From positions 55,411 to 119,410 of the forward strand of contig JAJZLS010000024.1 of assembly GCA_021803345.1 (NCBI GenBank): DNA of 64,000 nucleotides, written 5' to 3'. The DNA comes from Actinomycetes bacterium (GTDB lineage: Bacteria > Actinomycetota > Acidimicrobiia > Acidimicrobiales > Acidimicrobiaceae). Below, one piece after another: positions 8,783 through 17,027 of this stretch (the stretch's first letter is position 1; each line of letters opens with the position of its first letter). A program made the translations under genes and the position numbers. The notes beneath the pieces are model-generated. The model made no database searches. It was not told the DNA's origin and saw only the letters and a program-made list of their open reading frames with translations.

Positions 8783-9750
8783 AGCAGGTCATCCCATTCT
8801 GCCGACAATGCCTCTGCCAAGTCTCGGACCAGCCTAAGTCCAGATCCAATTCCGAACATCAGTGGCAGAAGTGCCACATGTATTTTGTCAGAAACCTCCA
8901 AGATCCTCTCGATATGAGGCTCTGCTGTTCTTCGCATCTCTAGAGCCGCGGCCGATCCATTCAGTAGAGAAGTAACATCGCCGGATACTGCTTTGGCAAA
9001 AACTGCAAGAGACTTTTCGTCCCTTAGCGAGGAAAAGAACTCTTCTTCTGCCTTAGAAAATAACTCCGGCATAACCTTGTTTACTACCAGAGCTCCTAAA
9101 TGCACATCGGTATCACTGTCTATCTTGCTTGCAAGTTCAAGCGCCTCGTTAACAGGCGTTTCTGCCGGCGTTGCCACAACAATTACCGAAGTAACCGATG
9201 GTTCATAGAGTATTTCTTCCATCCACTTGATCTGGTCCTTTACCATTCCAAGCTTCACCAGCTCCGAAATGCCCTTAGGCGAGGCTAATTGAGAAACAAT
9301 ATGACCGGTGGAAGACGCATCAACTAGGATCAGATCGTAATTTGACTCTTTTACCTCGTAGCAAAGCTTGCCAACTACCAGAACCTCTTGAACTCCTGGA
9401 GCCGCGTTTGCCACAAAATCGAAAGTCTTTGCAAGTGGACCAAGCTTCGACACCATCGAAAGACGGAGAAATATCCTTAGATATTCTCTTAGTGCCGCCT
9501 CAGTATCCATTGACATCAAATAAAGATTGTCCCTGATCTCAATCGGGTCAAAATCAGCTGGCTCGCTGTCGAATAAACGCGCTACATCCCCTTTAGCATC
9601 CACTTCGCAAATCAGGGTTTTCTTTCCTGCTCTGGAGGCTATCAAGCCCAGCGCAGCGGTGACGGAGGACTTGCCAACACCACCCTTACCAGTTATGAAG
9701 ACTAGGGAACGATCCAAAAGTCCAATAGAGCGATCCAGAGAATCAGACAT
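8770..9750 (-). CDS. ArsA/Get3-like ATPase (first subunit, BagA/Rv3679-type)
   Basis: A 326-residue ArsA-superfamily ATPase. The P-loop is GKGGVGKSS near residues 20-28, followed by LICEVDAKGDVAR and the switch-like VDASSTGHIV in which the usual D-x-P/A-x-T-G-H is recognisable. It precedes its larger partner (overlap 13 bases) and follows DUF3107 by 9 bases, so DUF3107, both ATPases and the PHP gene appear to form one transcription unit. The cellular role in actinobacteria is poorly defined. Client handling or envelope homeostasis are inferences from the Get3 relation. Confidence 0.9.
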   Translation of the reverse strand: MSDSLDRSIGLLDRSLVFITGKGGVGKSSVTAALGLIASRAGKKTLICEVDAKGDVARLFDSEPADFDPIEIRDNLYLMSMDTEAALREYLRIFLRLSMVSKLGPLAKTFDFVANAAPGVQEVLVVGKLCYEVKESNYDLILVDASSTGHIVSQLASPKGISELVKLGMVKDQIKWMEEILYEPSVTSVIVVATPAETPVNEALELASKIDSDTDVHLGALVVNKVMPELFSKAEEEFFSSLRDEKSLAVFAKAVSGDVTSLLNGSAAALEMRRTAEPHIERILEVSDKIHVALLPLMFGIGSGLRLVRDLAEALSAEWDDLLWVD

Positions 9751-9759
9751 CTAACCTGC

Positions 9760-9996
9760 CTACGGAGCTCCAAAACCTACGCGGCGGTCTTCCTTTGCAG
9801 CCCCAACCTCGATATAGGCAAGTTTTGCCGCGAAAATACCCAGCTTTCTACCTTTTTTATCAGTGAGCCATACGATTTGAGAACCAGAAGAAACCGATGA
9901 CTCAATAGCCTCAATTATGCTCTCCTGCGTCGTTCCCTCTGCCATCTCCAAATCTATTTCCCTTGGAGAATCCGAGATACCAATGCGTATTTCCAC
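9760..9996 (-). CDS. DUF3107 domain-containing protein
   Basis: A 78-residue protein that matches the actinobacterial DUF3107 family over its whole length, beginning MEIRIGISDSPREID and ending near VGFGAP. It has a ubiquitin-like alternation of strands and a helix but no catalytic motif. It is the first gene of the unit with the two ArsA-like ATPases, an arrangement seen in other actinobacteria. The function is unknown. A longer ORF in another frame over the same bases (9911-10120) is not supported. Confidence 0.88.
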   Translation of the reverse strand: MEIRIGISDSPREIDLEMAEGTTQESIIEAIESSVSSGSQIVWLTDKKGRKLGIFAAKLAYIEVGAAKEDRRVGFGAP

Positions 9997-10270
9997 TATC
10001 TGCCTCCGCTAGAAGTTCCTTTTCCCCAAGCCTAACTGGAAATTCGAGTAATCCTTGAATAATGTCCCAACTATCTTGGATAAGAGCCGCTTCACATGGA
10101 TAAATCTGCAATGTGGCCAACTGACCTTCCTGGGAAGGTACAAAAAAGATAAGTATAAGAAATTGATGAAATTTCAGGACCTAGCTCAACCAGTGACCAC
10201 ACTCTCCGGTAAACAAGTAGTAACCTCCCAAAATTAGGTTTTTCAGACAAACACACCAAACTTATATGCC

Positions 10271-11962
10271 ATGGCTAAATTAAATTTACATTTCACATCC
10301 ACTCCAATCAGATACTCCCTACTAGGCATGGGCACTGTTGCACTAGCAGTTGCAGTTGTATTGCTTACAACTCCCAATTCAAGAAACTTCTCCCCGAAAC
10401 AATCTTCGTCCGTCTCTTCTGGCATACAACCGCAACCAACAAGAGTTACTCAACCGGCTACTTCATCAACGTTTCCTGGTAAAGACGGAATTAAGGCCAA
10501 ATGGGTAGTGGAGCAGAACAGGTTGCCTGGAACCACGGCTTGGAAGATTAGTAGCGGTGCAAACACCGCCGGGATAAGTGGATTTGCCAATAAGACCTAT
10601 GCCGCCCAAAACCAAACTGTCACTCTCTATATTTCTTCCACCTCTCCCAGCTACAAAGTGTATGCCTACCGGATGGGCTACTATGGTGGCAAAGGTGGAC
10701 GACTGATTTGGAGCTCAAAGACCCTGAGGGGAATCACTCAAAAGCCTTGCACGGTCGCCAGACCTACGAATATGGTCAGCTGCGACAATTGGAAACCCTC
10801 ACTAAACCTGAAAATTTCTTCTCAATTTGTCCAGGGGGATTACCTGCTAAAACTGGTTGGCTCGACGGGTACTCAAAGCTACGTTCCTCTTACCATTTGG
10901 GATCCTAACAGCCATGCTACCTATATTGTAAAAAATGATGTATTCACCTGGCAAGCCTGGAACCCATACGGGGGATATGACTTTTACGCAGGTATAGGAA
11001 ACTGTCCAAAAGGACATTACCCCCTGTGTTCCCGGGCCAGAGTTGTGTCATTCGACAGACCTTACGCCTATGGAAACGGAGCGGCTGATTTCCTCGGGAA
11101 TGAATATCCACTGATATATTGGGCCGAAAAACATGGGCTCAACCTCACCTATTGGACTGACCAAACAGTTATTCAGCATCCGAACTTGCTTACCCAGCAC
11201 ACAACCATCCTTTCTCTAGGGCACGACGAGTGCTGGTCGTATCGGGAAAGAAAGGCAGTGGAATCGGCAAACCATAAAAACGGCCTAAACGTTGTATTTT
11301 TTGGTGCCAGTGCGATGCTGCGCCATGTCCGCCTCGAGTCATCTCCGCTAGGCAGCCTCAGACAGGAGGTCGACTATCGAAACAGCTACAAGGATCCATT
11401 ATACGGCAAAGGGAATCCGCTTGAGGTGACAGGCAATACCTGGGGATCCCCACCAGCCAGCTGGCCTGAAAATAACTTCGTGGGAGAAACTTATGTCGGT
11501 TACCTGCTCAATGGCGCCTCTCCACAGAACTTCGTCACAGTTGATTCACAAGCGTGGATATTCAATGGGACCGGTTTAAAAAATGGCCAATCAATTCCAG
11601 GGGTGATTCAATCAGATTTTGACTCCTTTGTCCCAACATTTGCACACCCGTCAAACCTTCAAATATTTGGCCACTCACCGCTTCCAGCAAGCGATGCCCA
11701 AGACAGCATCAACTCTGGCTCGAAATATGTCTACTCTGACATGACTTACTACGACAATCCAATAAGTAAAGGCGGGGTGTTTGACAGCGGCACCAACAAC
11801 TGGATCCACTCATTGTCACAATGCACCAGTGGATCACCAGCCTGTCCAAGCAAGCTGGTGAGGAGAATAACTGGAAATCTTCTGCTTGCTTTCGGTAAAG
11901 GCCCCGCAGGTATTGGCCATCCATCAGTTGCAAACTGGCAGAATTACCAAACCTCCTCCTGA
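10271..11962 (+). CDS. Exported N,N-dimethylformamidase beta subunit-like protein
   Basis: A 563-residue protein with an N-terminal hydrophobic segment (about residues 14-34, YSLLGMGTVALAVAVV) that acts as signal or anchor, then a Ser/Thr/Gln-rich linker. The body resembles the C-terminal domain of the large subunit of N,N-dimethylformamidase. It has a beta-sandwich region with YRMGYYGGKGGR and the SLGHDECWSYRERKAVE segment typical of this family (usually GHDEYWS). Most family members have no tested activity, so amidase function is uncertain. Surface binding is an alternative. It stands alone and converges on an acyltransferase gene. Confidence 0.75.
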   Translation: MAKLNLHFTSTPIRYSLLGMGTVALAVAVVLLTTPNSRNFSPKQSSSVSSGIQPQPTRVTQPATSSTFPGKDGIKAKWVVEQNRLPGTTAWKISSGANTAGISGFANKTYAAQNQTVTLYISSTSPSYKVYAYRMGYYGGKGGRLIWSSKTLRGITQKPCTVARPTNMVSCDNWKPSLNLKISSQFVQGDYLLKLVGSTGTQSYVPLTIWDPNSHATYIVKNDVFTWQAWNPYGGYDFYAGIGNCPKGHYPLCSRARVVSFDRPYAYGNGAADFLGNEYPLIYWAEKHGLNLTYWTDQTVIQHPNLLTQHTTILSLGHDECWSYRERKAVESANHKNGLNVVFFGASAMLRHVRLESSPLGSLRQEVDYRNSYKDPLYGKGNPLEVTGNTWGSPPASWPENNFVGETYVGYLLNGASPQNFVTVDSQAWIFNGTGLKNGQSIPGVIQSDFDSFVPTFAHPSNLQIFGHSPLPASDAQDSINSGSKYVYSDMTYYDNPISKGGVFDSGTNNWIHSLSQCTSGSPACPSKLVRRITGNLLLAFGKGPAGIGHPSVANWQNYQTSS

Positions 11963-11981
11963 CCTTCCTTCGGATACCCAC

Positions 11982-13211
11982 CTAAATGCTGGGCCTACTC
12001 TCCGCCATTTCGAAAGTTATATTGATGTCAGGCGCAAGCTGAGTCTTCTTTTCCTCCCTCTTGTGCCTGAACCAGTCGGACACTGGCTTTTCAATTAACC
12101 GCCATGACATTTCTGCAGACAGCAACGACAACCCAAGTGCCATAACAACGCCCAATAAACCTAGACCGCGAAACCAGGTCAGCCACACATAATGCCAAAG
12201 ATACAATCCGTAAGACCTTTTCCCTATGTATTGCATGACCGGATGAAGTGCCCATCTCCCTCCTCTGCCATGTGGCAATTCCACCATATAGATCACAGCA
12301 ACCGCACAAGCTATTGAAGTTAAAGGCCAAGCTAGCTGCTGGGAGATGGAAAAGGTGGGATCTGCAAACGCGTACATTGACCACAGAATCTCTATCGCCG
12401 AGATCAGCGCTGCTATCTTGAGAACCTTTGAAGTGCTGAAGTCTGTTCTCGTTCGAGACCATATCATGGCAGCCGCTGCCCCTGCCAGCAGCGACCCAGC
12501 TCTTACATCAGTTCCCATGTAAATCCTCAAGCCACTGTCGCCAAGATGCATCAACCAAATTGCCTCAGTACTCGCAGCGAAAGAACCGAGAACGGCAAAC
12601 CAGAGGACGGACTTCCGACCCCATCTGATCAAAAACACCAGGATGAAAGCCCAAACTAGATAAAATTGCATTTCTACCGCAAGGGACCAAATGTGGCCAA
12701 TAGGCACATAGCCGCTAAACATTTTGAAAATTTCTGCCCAGTTCATGAAATATGAAAGTGAGGCTACTACTCCTTCCAGCGCCACCTGCAATGTGAGCGA
12801 CCGACTGGCACCGCCTTGGGGAACAGTAGTCAACCAGGCGCTGCCTAGAAAGACCCAAACCACTAATATCCAGACAGCCAGAAACACTATTAAGGCTGGT
12901 AAGAGGCGTACTATTCTTCTTTTGAAAAACTCGCGCAAACGAATGGTTCCCCTGAAAGCCTGCTCCTCAACCAAAAGCTGGGTTATCAGGAACCCGCTCA
13001 ATCCGAAAAAAATGAACATTCCTGTATCAGCGGGTACAACGTTACTGAATGGTTGGACATGGCCTACGAACACAGACAGCCAAGCCAAACCCCTCAGGCC
13101 GTCAAGACCAGGCCTTCGACCCATCTGTTTCGCTTGTAAATTTCCGTTTTCAAGATGTTGGCCACCGACACGGCTTTGGCCCGGGGCAACATTTGCGCTG
13201 GATCTTTGCAA
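11982..13211 (-). CDS. Acyltransferase 3 family membrane protein (OafA/YrhL-like)
   Basis: An integral membrane acyltransferase of about 409 residues with roughly ten hydrophobic segments. The N-terminal signature RRPGLDGLRGLAWLSVFVGH and the later IGHIWSLAVEMQFYLVW motif are typical of acyltransferase 3 proteins. These transfer acetyl or other acyl groups to surface sugars or peptidoglycan. The listed start is a TTG with an AGGA about 10 bases upstream. An ATG at 13124 (MGRRPGLDG) would remove 29 poorly conserved residues and is just as likely. No glycan cluster is adjacent; gmd lies 30 kb away. Confidence 0.88.
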   Translation of the reverse strand: MQRSSANVAPGQSRVGGQHLENGNLQAKQMGRRPGLDGLRGLAWLSVFVGHVQPFSNVVPADTGMFIFFGLSGFLITQLLVEEQAFRGTIRLREFFKRRIVRLLPALIVFLAVWILVVWVFLGSAWLTTVPQGGASRSLTLQVALEGVVASLSYFMNWAEIFKMFSGYVPIGHIWSLAVEMQFYLVWAFILVFLIRWGRKSVLWFAVLGSFAASTEAIWLMHLGDSGLRIYMGTDVRAGSLLAGAAAAMIWSRTRTDFSTSKVLKIAALISAIEILWSMYAFADPTFSISQQLAWPLTSIACAVAVIYMVELPHGRGGRWALHPVMQYIGKRSYGLYLWHYVWLTWFRGLGLLGVVMALGLSLLSAEMSWRLIEKPVSDWFRHKREEKKTQLAPDINITFEMAESRPSI

Positions 13212-13457
13212 AGGTTCATGTTCCTATTTGTAAGCAGTTTTTGGATTGACAAATAAGCCATTTCCAAAGGCGGATTTCAAGAGATAGCAGGATTAGACAC
13301 CTTGGAAGATTAATAAGTTGAACTGAACTAAATGAACAAGACTTGCAGCCATATTCAAAAGCACGGCGTTGTGAAGCTTAACGGGCAAGCGCTAAATTTA
13401 CCTAAGCAACCACAAATTGAACACAAACGCGTGTGCTGCGTGTTTTAAAAATGTGTT

Positions 13458-13565
13458 TTAAATAGCTGGAAGCGGATTAGATAAGCCGCGCTTTTGGATT
13501 CTCCAGCCCACAACAGCTACCGCAGCAACTGCCACAGATCCGATCAGAAGTCTTCTGTTAAGCAT
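13458..13565 (-). CDS. Predicted 35-residue single-span membrane microprotein
   Basis: A short open frame encoding a 35-residue peptide. It starts MLNRRLLIGS, continues through a 16-residue Ala/Val-rich hydrophobic stretch ending in GW, then a basic RIQKRG turn and a short tail ending LPAI. The ribosome binding site is excellent: AAGGAG with GGAG seven bases before the ATG. The N-terminal RR plus hydrophobic helix predicts one membrane span with a positively charged N-side. I do not recognise a family. It sits alone in an 850-base region between an acyltransferase and mrp. Confidence 0.5.
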   Translation of the reverse strand: MLNRRLLIGSVAVAAVAVVGWRIQKRGLSNPLPAI

Positions 13566-14065
13566 TTGACAGCTCCTTTTCGTTGATCATGTTGCAACTA
13601 CCATTAAAGTCTTCATCCATAAAATGGATCGCAAATCAAGCTGTAGATATCCTGAGTAAACGATTAGCCCATTACCAAAATGGAGACCCAGGGTGTAAAA
13701 CCTCGGAATTAATCCACAATGTGACAGTCCAGGCCGCGGCGGCCATACCGTGACGTGAGTGAACTTGTGGAATTGTCACAGTACCCGGGAGGGTTTTCGA
13801 AATGACTGAGCTGAAAGTCTGCCACACCTACCGTCTGGAGGTTTCCACCGCACCACAACCTAGGTTGATGGCGCATGCGATAGCTGCCGATCCCCCCAGG
13901 AACCACTGCGTTACAAGATGAAATGAACTTAGATCTGCCAGTTCACGATGAGGCCCGACACTACTCGAAGTAGAGCAGCTGATGTTGATCGCATCTGCGT
14001 TGACCCTTCGACGGAGCTAAGCAGCCTAAGTCAGGAATTCCCTGGCTTTATCCTTGGGTAGGACC
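13566..14065. other. Intergenic region with inverted repeats, no convincing gene
   Basis: About 500 bases without a credible protein gene. A perfect 12-base palindrome CAACCTAGGTTG lies at about 13857-13868 within a larger imperfect stem (GCGCCA with TGGTGC). A second possible stem, GGAGGTTTCCACC, lies nearby. I checked for RNase P RNA, tmRNA, SRP RNA and tRNA signatures on both strands and did not find them. A leader for the microprotein or an unknown structured RNA is possible but not shown. Confidence 0.3.
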
Positions 14066-15217
14066 CTAGGACGATGTAACTTTGAGTTCGGATTTATATA
14101 CACGAGCAGGTCCCATTGAATCTATCGCCGCTGCCAATTTGGAATAGGCCCGAGAAGCCTCAGATTCGGGTGCTGATACTGTTACCGGAACACCGTCGTC
14201 TCCGCCTTCTCTTACGCCTGGAACCAATGGGATTTGAGCAATTAGTGGAACTCCAAGATCACCGGCAAGCGACTCTCCTCCACCTTCGCCGAATAGCTGG
14301 TACTTCTTCCCATCATCCCCAGTAAACCAAGACATATTCTCGATTACTCCTCTAAGGGGCAGCTTCAATTTTTTGGCAGCATAGGCGCTTCTTTGAGCAA
14401 CCCTTTGGGCGGCAAGCTGCGGCGTAGTCACAACAAAGATCTCAGATTTTGGAAGATATTGACCCATGGACAACGCAACGTCACCCGTACCCGGCGGCAT
14501 ATCCAGTAACAGGTAGTCCAAGTCTCCCCAATACACATCCACCAAAAACTGCTCCAAGGCTTTATGCAACATAGGACCGCGCCAAATGACCGGCGTGTCA
14601 TCGGATACAAAAAACCCAACAGAAATACATTTGACTCCATAAGCCACAGGAGGAAGCATCAAATCATCCACCATCAACGGATTTCGATTTATCCCCAACA
14701 TCTTGGGAACGGAAAAACCATACACATCAGCATCCAAAATTCCAACTTGACGCCCTCTGTCGGCAAGGGCGATAGCAAGATTAACCGTGGTAGACGATTT
14801 TCCAACTCCGCCCTTACCGGACGAAATCCCCAATACCCTAGTTTTAGATCCAGGTTCCATAAATTGATTTGGTCGGCCCTGCTCGTGGCCTATCGGATTA
14901 GACATTGCATTCGACTCAAAATCGGTAGCAGGCTTTAGAACTTGTCTCAAGCGCAGTAACCCCTGATCCGAAAGCGGCACTAACCGCACTTCCACCCGCT
15001 TGCCAATTTCGGCATCGACCAAAGCTTTCAGGACCGTAGACCGCAATTCTTCCTCATACGGGAGTGGATCCGCAATTGTCATCACAGGAACGACTATCTT
15101 TCCCCACGAAGTTTCCGGCTCCCCCACTAAATCCAATTCAGTCAAAGGTTTCCGAATCTCTGGCTCAAGTACATCGGCTAGCGCTGCAATTACGCGGTCG
15201 TTTATATCCATTACCAC
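14066..15217 (-). CDS. mrp: Mrp/NBP35-family iron-sulfur carrier ATPase
   Basis: A 383-residue P-loop ATPase of the Mrp/ApbC family. The N-terminal domain (about 1-95) is of the MIP18/DUF59 type. The deviant Walker A GKGGVGKSS lies near residue 134, followed by GILDADVYGFSVPKMLG and LLLDMPPGTGDV. Family members load or carry Fe-S clusters. The C-x2-C found after ENMS in many Mrp proteins is absent here (ENMSWFTGDDGKKYQ). The start is GTG 15217 or ATG 15211, both served by GGAGG. It is divergent from a SufR-like regulator, which supports a role in Fe-S metabolism. Confidence 0.93.
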   Translation of the reverse strand: MVMDINDRVIAALADVLEPEIRKPLTELDLVGEPETSWGKIVVPVMTIADPLPYEEELRSTVLKALVDAEIGKRVEVRLVPLSDQGLLRLRQVLKPATDFESNAMSNPIGHEQGRPNQFMEPGSKTRVLGISSGKGGVGKSSTTVNLAIALADRGRQVGILDADVYGFSVPKMLGINRNPLMVDDLMLPPVAYGVKCISVGFFVSDDTPVIWRGPMLHKALEQFLVDVYWGDLDYLLLDMPPGTGDVALSMGQYLPKSEIFVVTTPQLAAQRVAQRSAYAAKKLKLPLRGVIENMSWFTGDDGKKYQLFGEGGGESLAGDLGVPLIAQIPLVPGVREGGDDGVPVTVSAPESEASRAYSKLAAAIDSMGPARVYKSELKVTSS

Positions 15218-15254
15218 TTAGCCTCCATAGCTGCCAAAGATAATCGCTCGGCAT

Positions 15255-15283
15255 TTGACATCTTCAGTCAGTCTGATTTTACA
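15255..15283 (+). promoter_or_regulatory. Possible promoter for the SufR-like gene
   Basis: A perfect -35 hexamer TTGACA (15255-15260) is followed after 17 bases by TTTACA (15278-15283), a weak -10. The start codon is 22 bases further on, so the leader would be short. It lies in the 87-base gap shared with the divergent mrp gene. Confidence 0.35.
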
Positions 15284-15304
15284 ATTTGCGATAGTATAAA
15301 TGTT

Positions 15305-16132
15305 ATGCGGCAACTCGACCTGGCCAATCCTACTGATGACATAGAGTTATTAGATCCCAGCGGTATGGGACAGTCCGCTCATATCACTGGGTCCGAAGAT
15401 TACTTCTCAGATCTTCTTCCAGGCCCCAGCAGAACACTTACCGACGAGCAGTTTTCGGCCACTGTAACCGCAATTGTTTCTGCATTTGGAGACCCAACCA
15501 GACGAGAGATTTACCTTTTTACAAGGGAATCAAACGGAATCACAGCTGCCGAAGTAGCCTCAAAATTCCTCCTGCATCCGAACGTAGCTAGACATCACCT
15601 TGACAAATTGGCAGCGGGTGGATACCTTGACGTCTACATTGATCGCAATGGAATGAGTGGAGCCGGGCGTCCGTCCAAAAAGTACCGAGTTTCAAAAAGA
15701 GAAGAAACTATCGATGTAACTCCGCAGACCGATGAACTGATGAGCTTACTCCTAGTAAGCGCGCTTGAGAGGATGGGTGAAGCAGAAGCCGAGTGCTTGG
15801 CTGAAGAAGTCGGTGAAAAATATGGAACGCTACTTGCTTCACAAATGCAACCTGGAGCCGGGCAAAGATCCTTACATTATGCAATGAGAGCAATCGCTGA
15901 TGCCTTGACAGCTCATGGATTCTCTGCCAGATCCGAATACTCTTCGACAGCTGAAGACATGGTGGTCTCTCACAGCTGTCCGTTCGGTACGGTAGCGCTC
16001 TCACATCCAGTTCTTTGTGCTGTCGATCGAGGTATCGTCAAAGGCATGCTCAGTACCCTATGTGGCGATCCTGTTTCTATCAAGATGTCCTCTAGGGCAA
16101 GAGGCGACGACAACTGTGCGGTTACGGTTTAA
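15305..16132 (+). CDS. SufR-like Fe-S responsive transcriptional regulator
   Basis: A 275-residue regulator. A winged helix-turn-helix of the ArsR/DeoR type occupies about residues 55-125 (DPTRREIYLFTRE, then AAEVASKFLLHPNVARHHLDKL). The C-terminal part ends in a Cys-rich segment with spacing C-x12-C-x14-C-x17-C, starting at CPFGT. SufR proteins hold an Fe-S cluster on similarly spaced C-terminal cysteines (about C-x12-C-x13-C-x14-C) and repress suf genes when the cluster is present. The gene is divergent from mrp, an Fe-S carrier, which fits. The regulon itself is inferred. Confidence 0.82.
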   Translation: MRQLDLANPTDDIELLDPSGMGQSAHITGSEDYFSDLLPGPSRTLTDEQFSATVTAIVSAFGDPTRREIYLFTRESNGITAAEVASKFLLHPNVARHHLDKLAAGGYLDVYIDRNGMSGAGRPSKKYRVSKREETIDVTPQTDELMSLLLVSALERMGEAEAECLAEEVGEKYGTLLASQMQPGAGQRSLHYAMRAIADALTAHGFSARSEYSSTAEDMVVSHSCPFGTVALSHPVLCAVDRGIVKGMLSTLCGDPVSIKMSSRARGDDNCAVTV

Positions 16133-17027
16133 AGCTGAAAAACCTCGGCCAACCGCACTACTCCATCTCTCCAGTCGAATACCAACCACCGCTTCACCAT
16201 AGATCCACTAAAAGGCTTCATCAAAACCGAATCCGTGCTTCAAATCCATGATTTTCATTATTTGCAACGGGAGACGTGACCGACAGAACCAGTTCTAACC
16301 CAAACAAGGGAATGAGGTATCTAAGGCTTCTTGATGGTTCCGTTTGTTGGCTCCTTGAGATGTAAAGTGAACGCTTCATCGGAGTGGTGCCTGAATCCCG
16401 GATCGCAATGCTTTAGCTGGTTGCAGGTGTGCGACAAGCAGATTTGAAAGGGCAGATAGGAATTACTGCGCCTATGGCAACTGCTTTGAATCCTGAGCTG
16501 GAGTCTTTCAGAGATATTTACAAATATAGAGCTGCAGTTGAGACGAATTTGCTTCTCAATGCCATGGAAACTGTCAGTAATCCCAGCTTTGTAAGCTCAC
16601 CAGGCAGCCCTCACCACCTACGCAGGTTGTGAGTTATAGCAGAAGCTGGAAGTCACGTCCCATTGCCACAGAAGTTCCCGAATGGAACACGCTTTAAAGC
16701 TGAATCTTTCATAATAACTATTATTTAGAGTTCAATCACTGCATGATTACTGTGGAACTTATCATCGTCTATGGTAATTCCACCTAAATCGGTGAGAAAC
16801 CTGAAATATCTCCAATTCGGCCGTATTCCTGCTTATCTTCAGATCTGCCTGATACGATTCCGAACGAGCTACCCATTTCCGGATAAGCGACTTCGCAAAA
16901 ATTATGGCCCTTTGACTGGCTCCGGGGTGTGGTGTAAGATACCTAGCCACGGAACTGTTCGATTACTGGGGGGGGGAACCCACACGACACAGTACAGGTT
17001 CCATATCGAGAAACCCGGGAGGGCACA
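16133..17027. other. Non-coding border before the high-G+C island
   Basis: About 890 bases with only short open frames (for example 16429-16632 and 16771-17031) that have neither ribosome binding sites nor recognisable proteins. The composition changes from backbone-like to G+C-rich near 16.9 kb. A run of nine G lies at about 16969-16977. The last bases carry the GGGAGGG ribosome binding site for the hydantoinase operon. No tRNA or integrase was found here. Confidence 0.5.

Noticed and set aside
9911-10120. 69-codon frame on the minus strand over DUF3107
   Set aside because: It covers a well-supported DUF3107 gene in another frame and has no family match.
13600-14060. tmRNA, RNase P RNA or SRP RNA in the long gap
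   Set aside because: The diagnostic conserved segments of these RNAs were not found on either strand.
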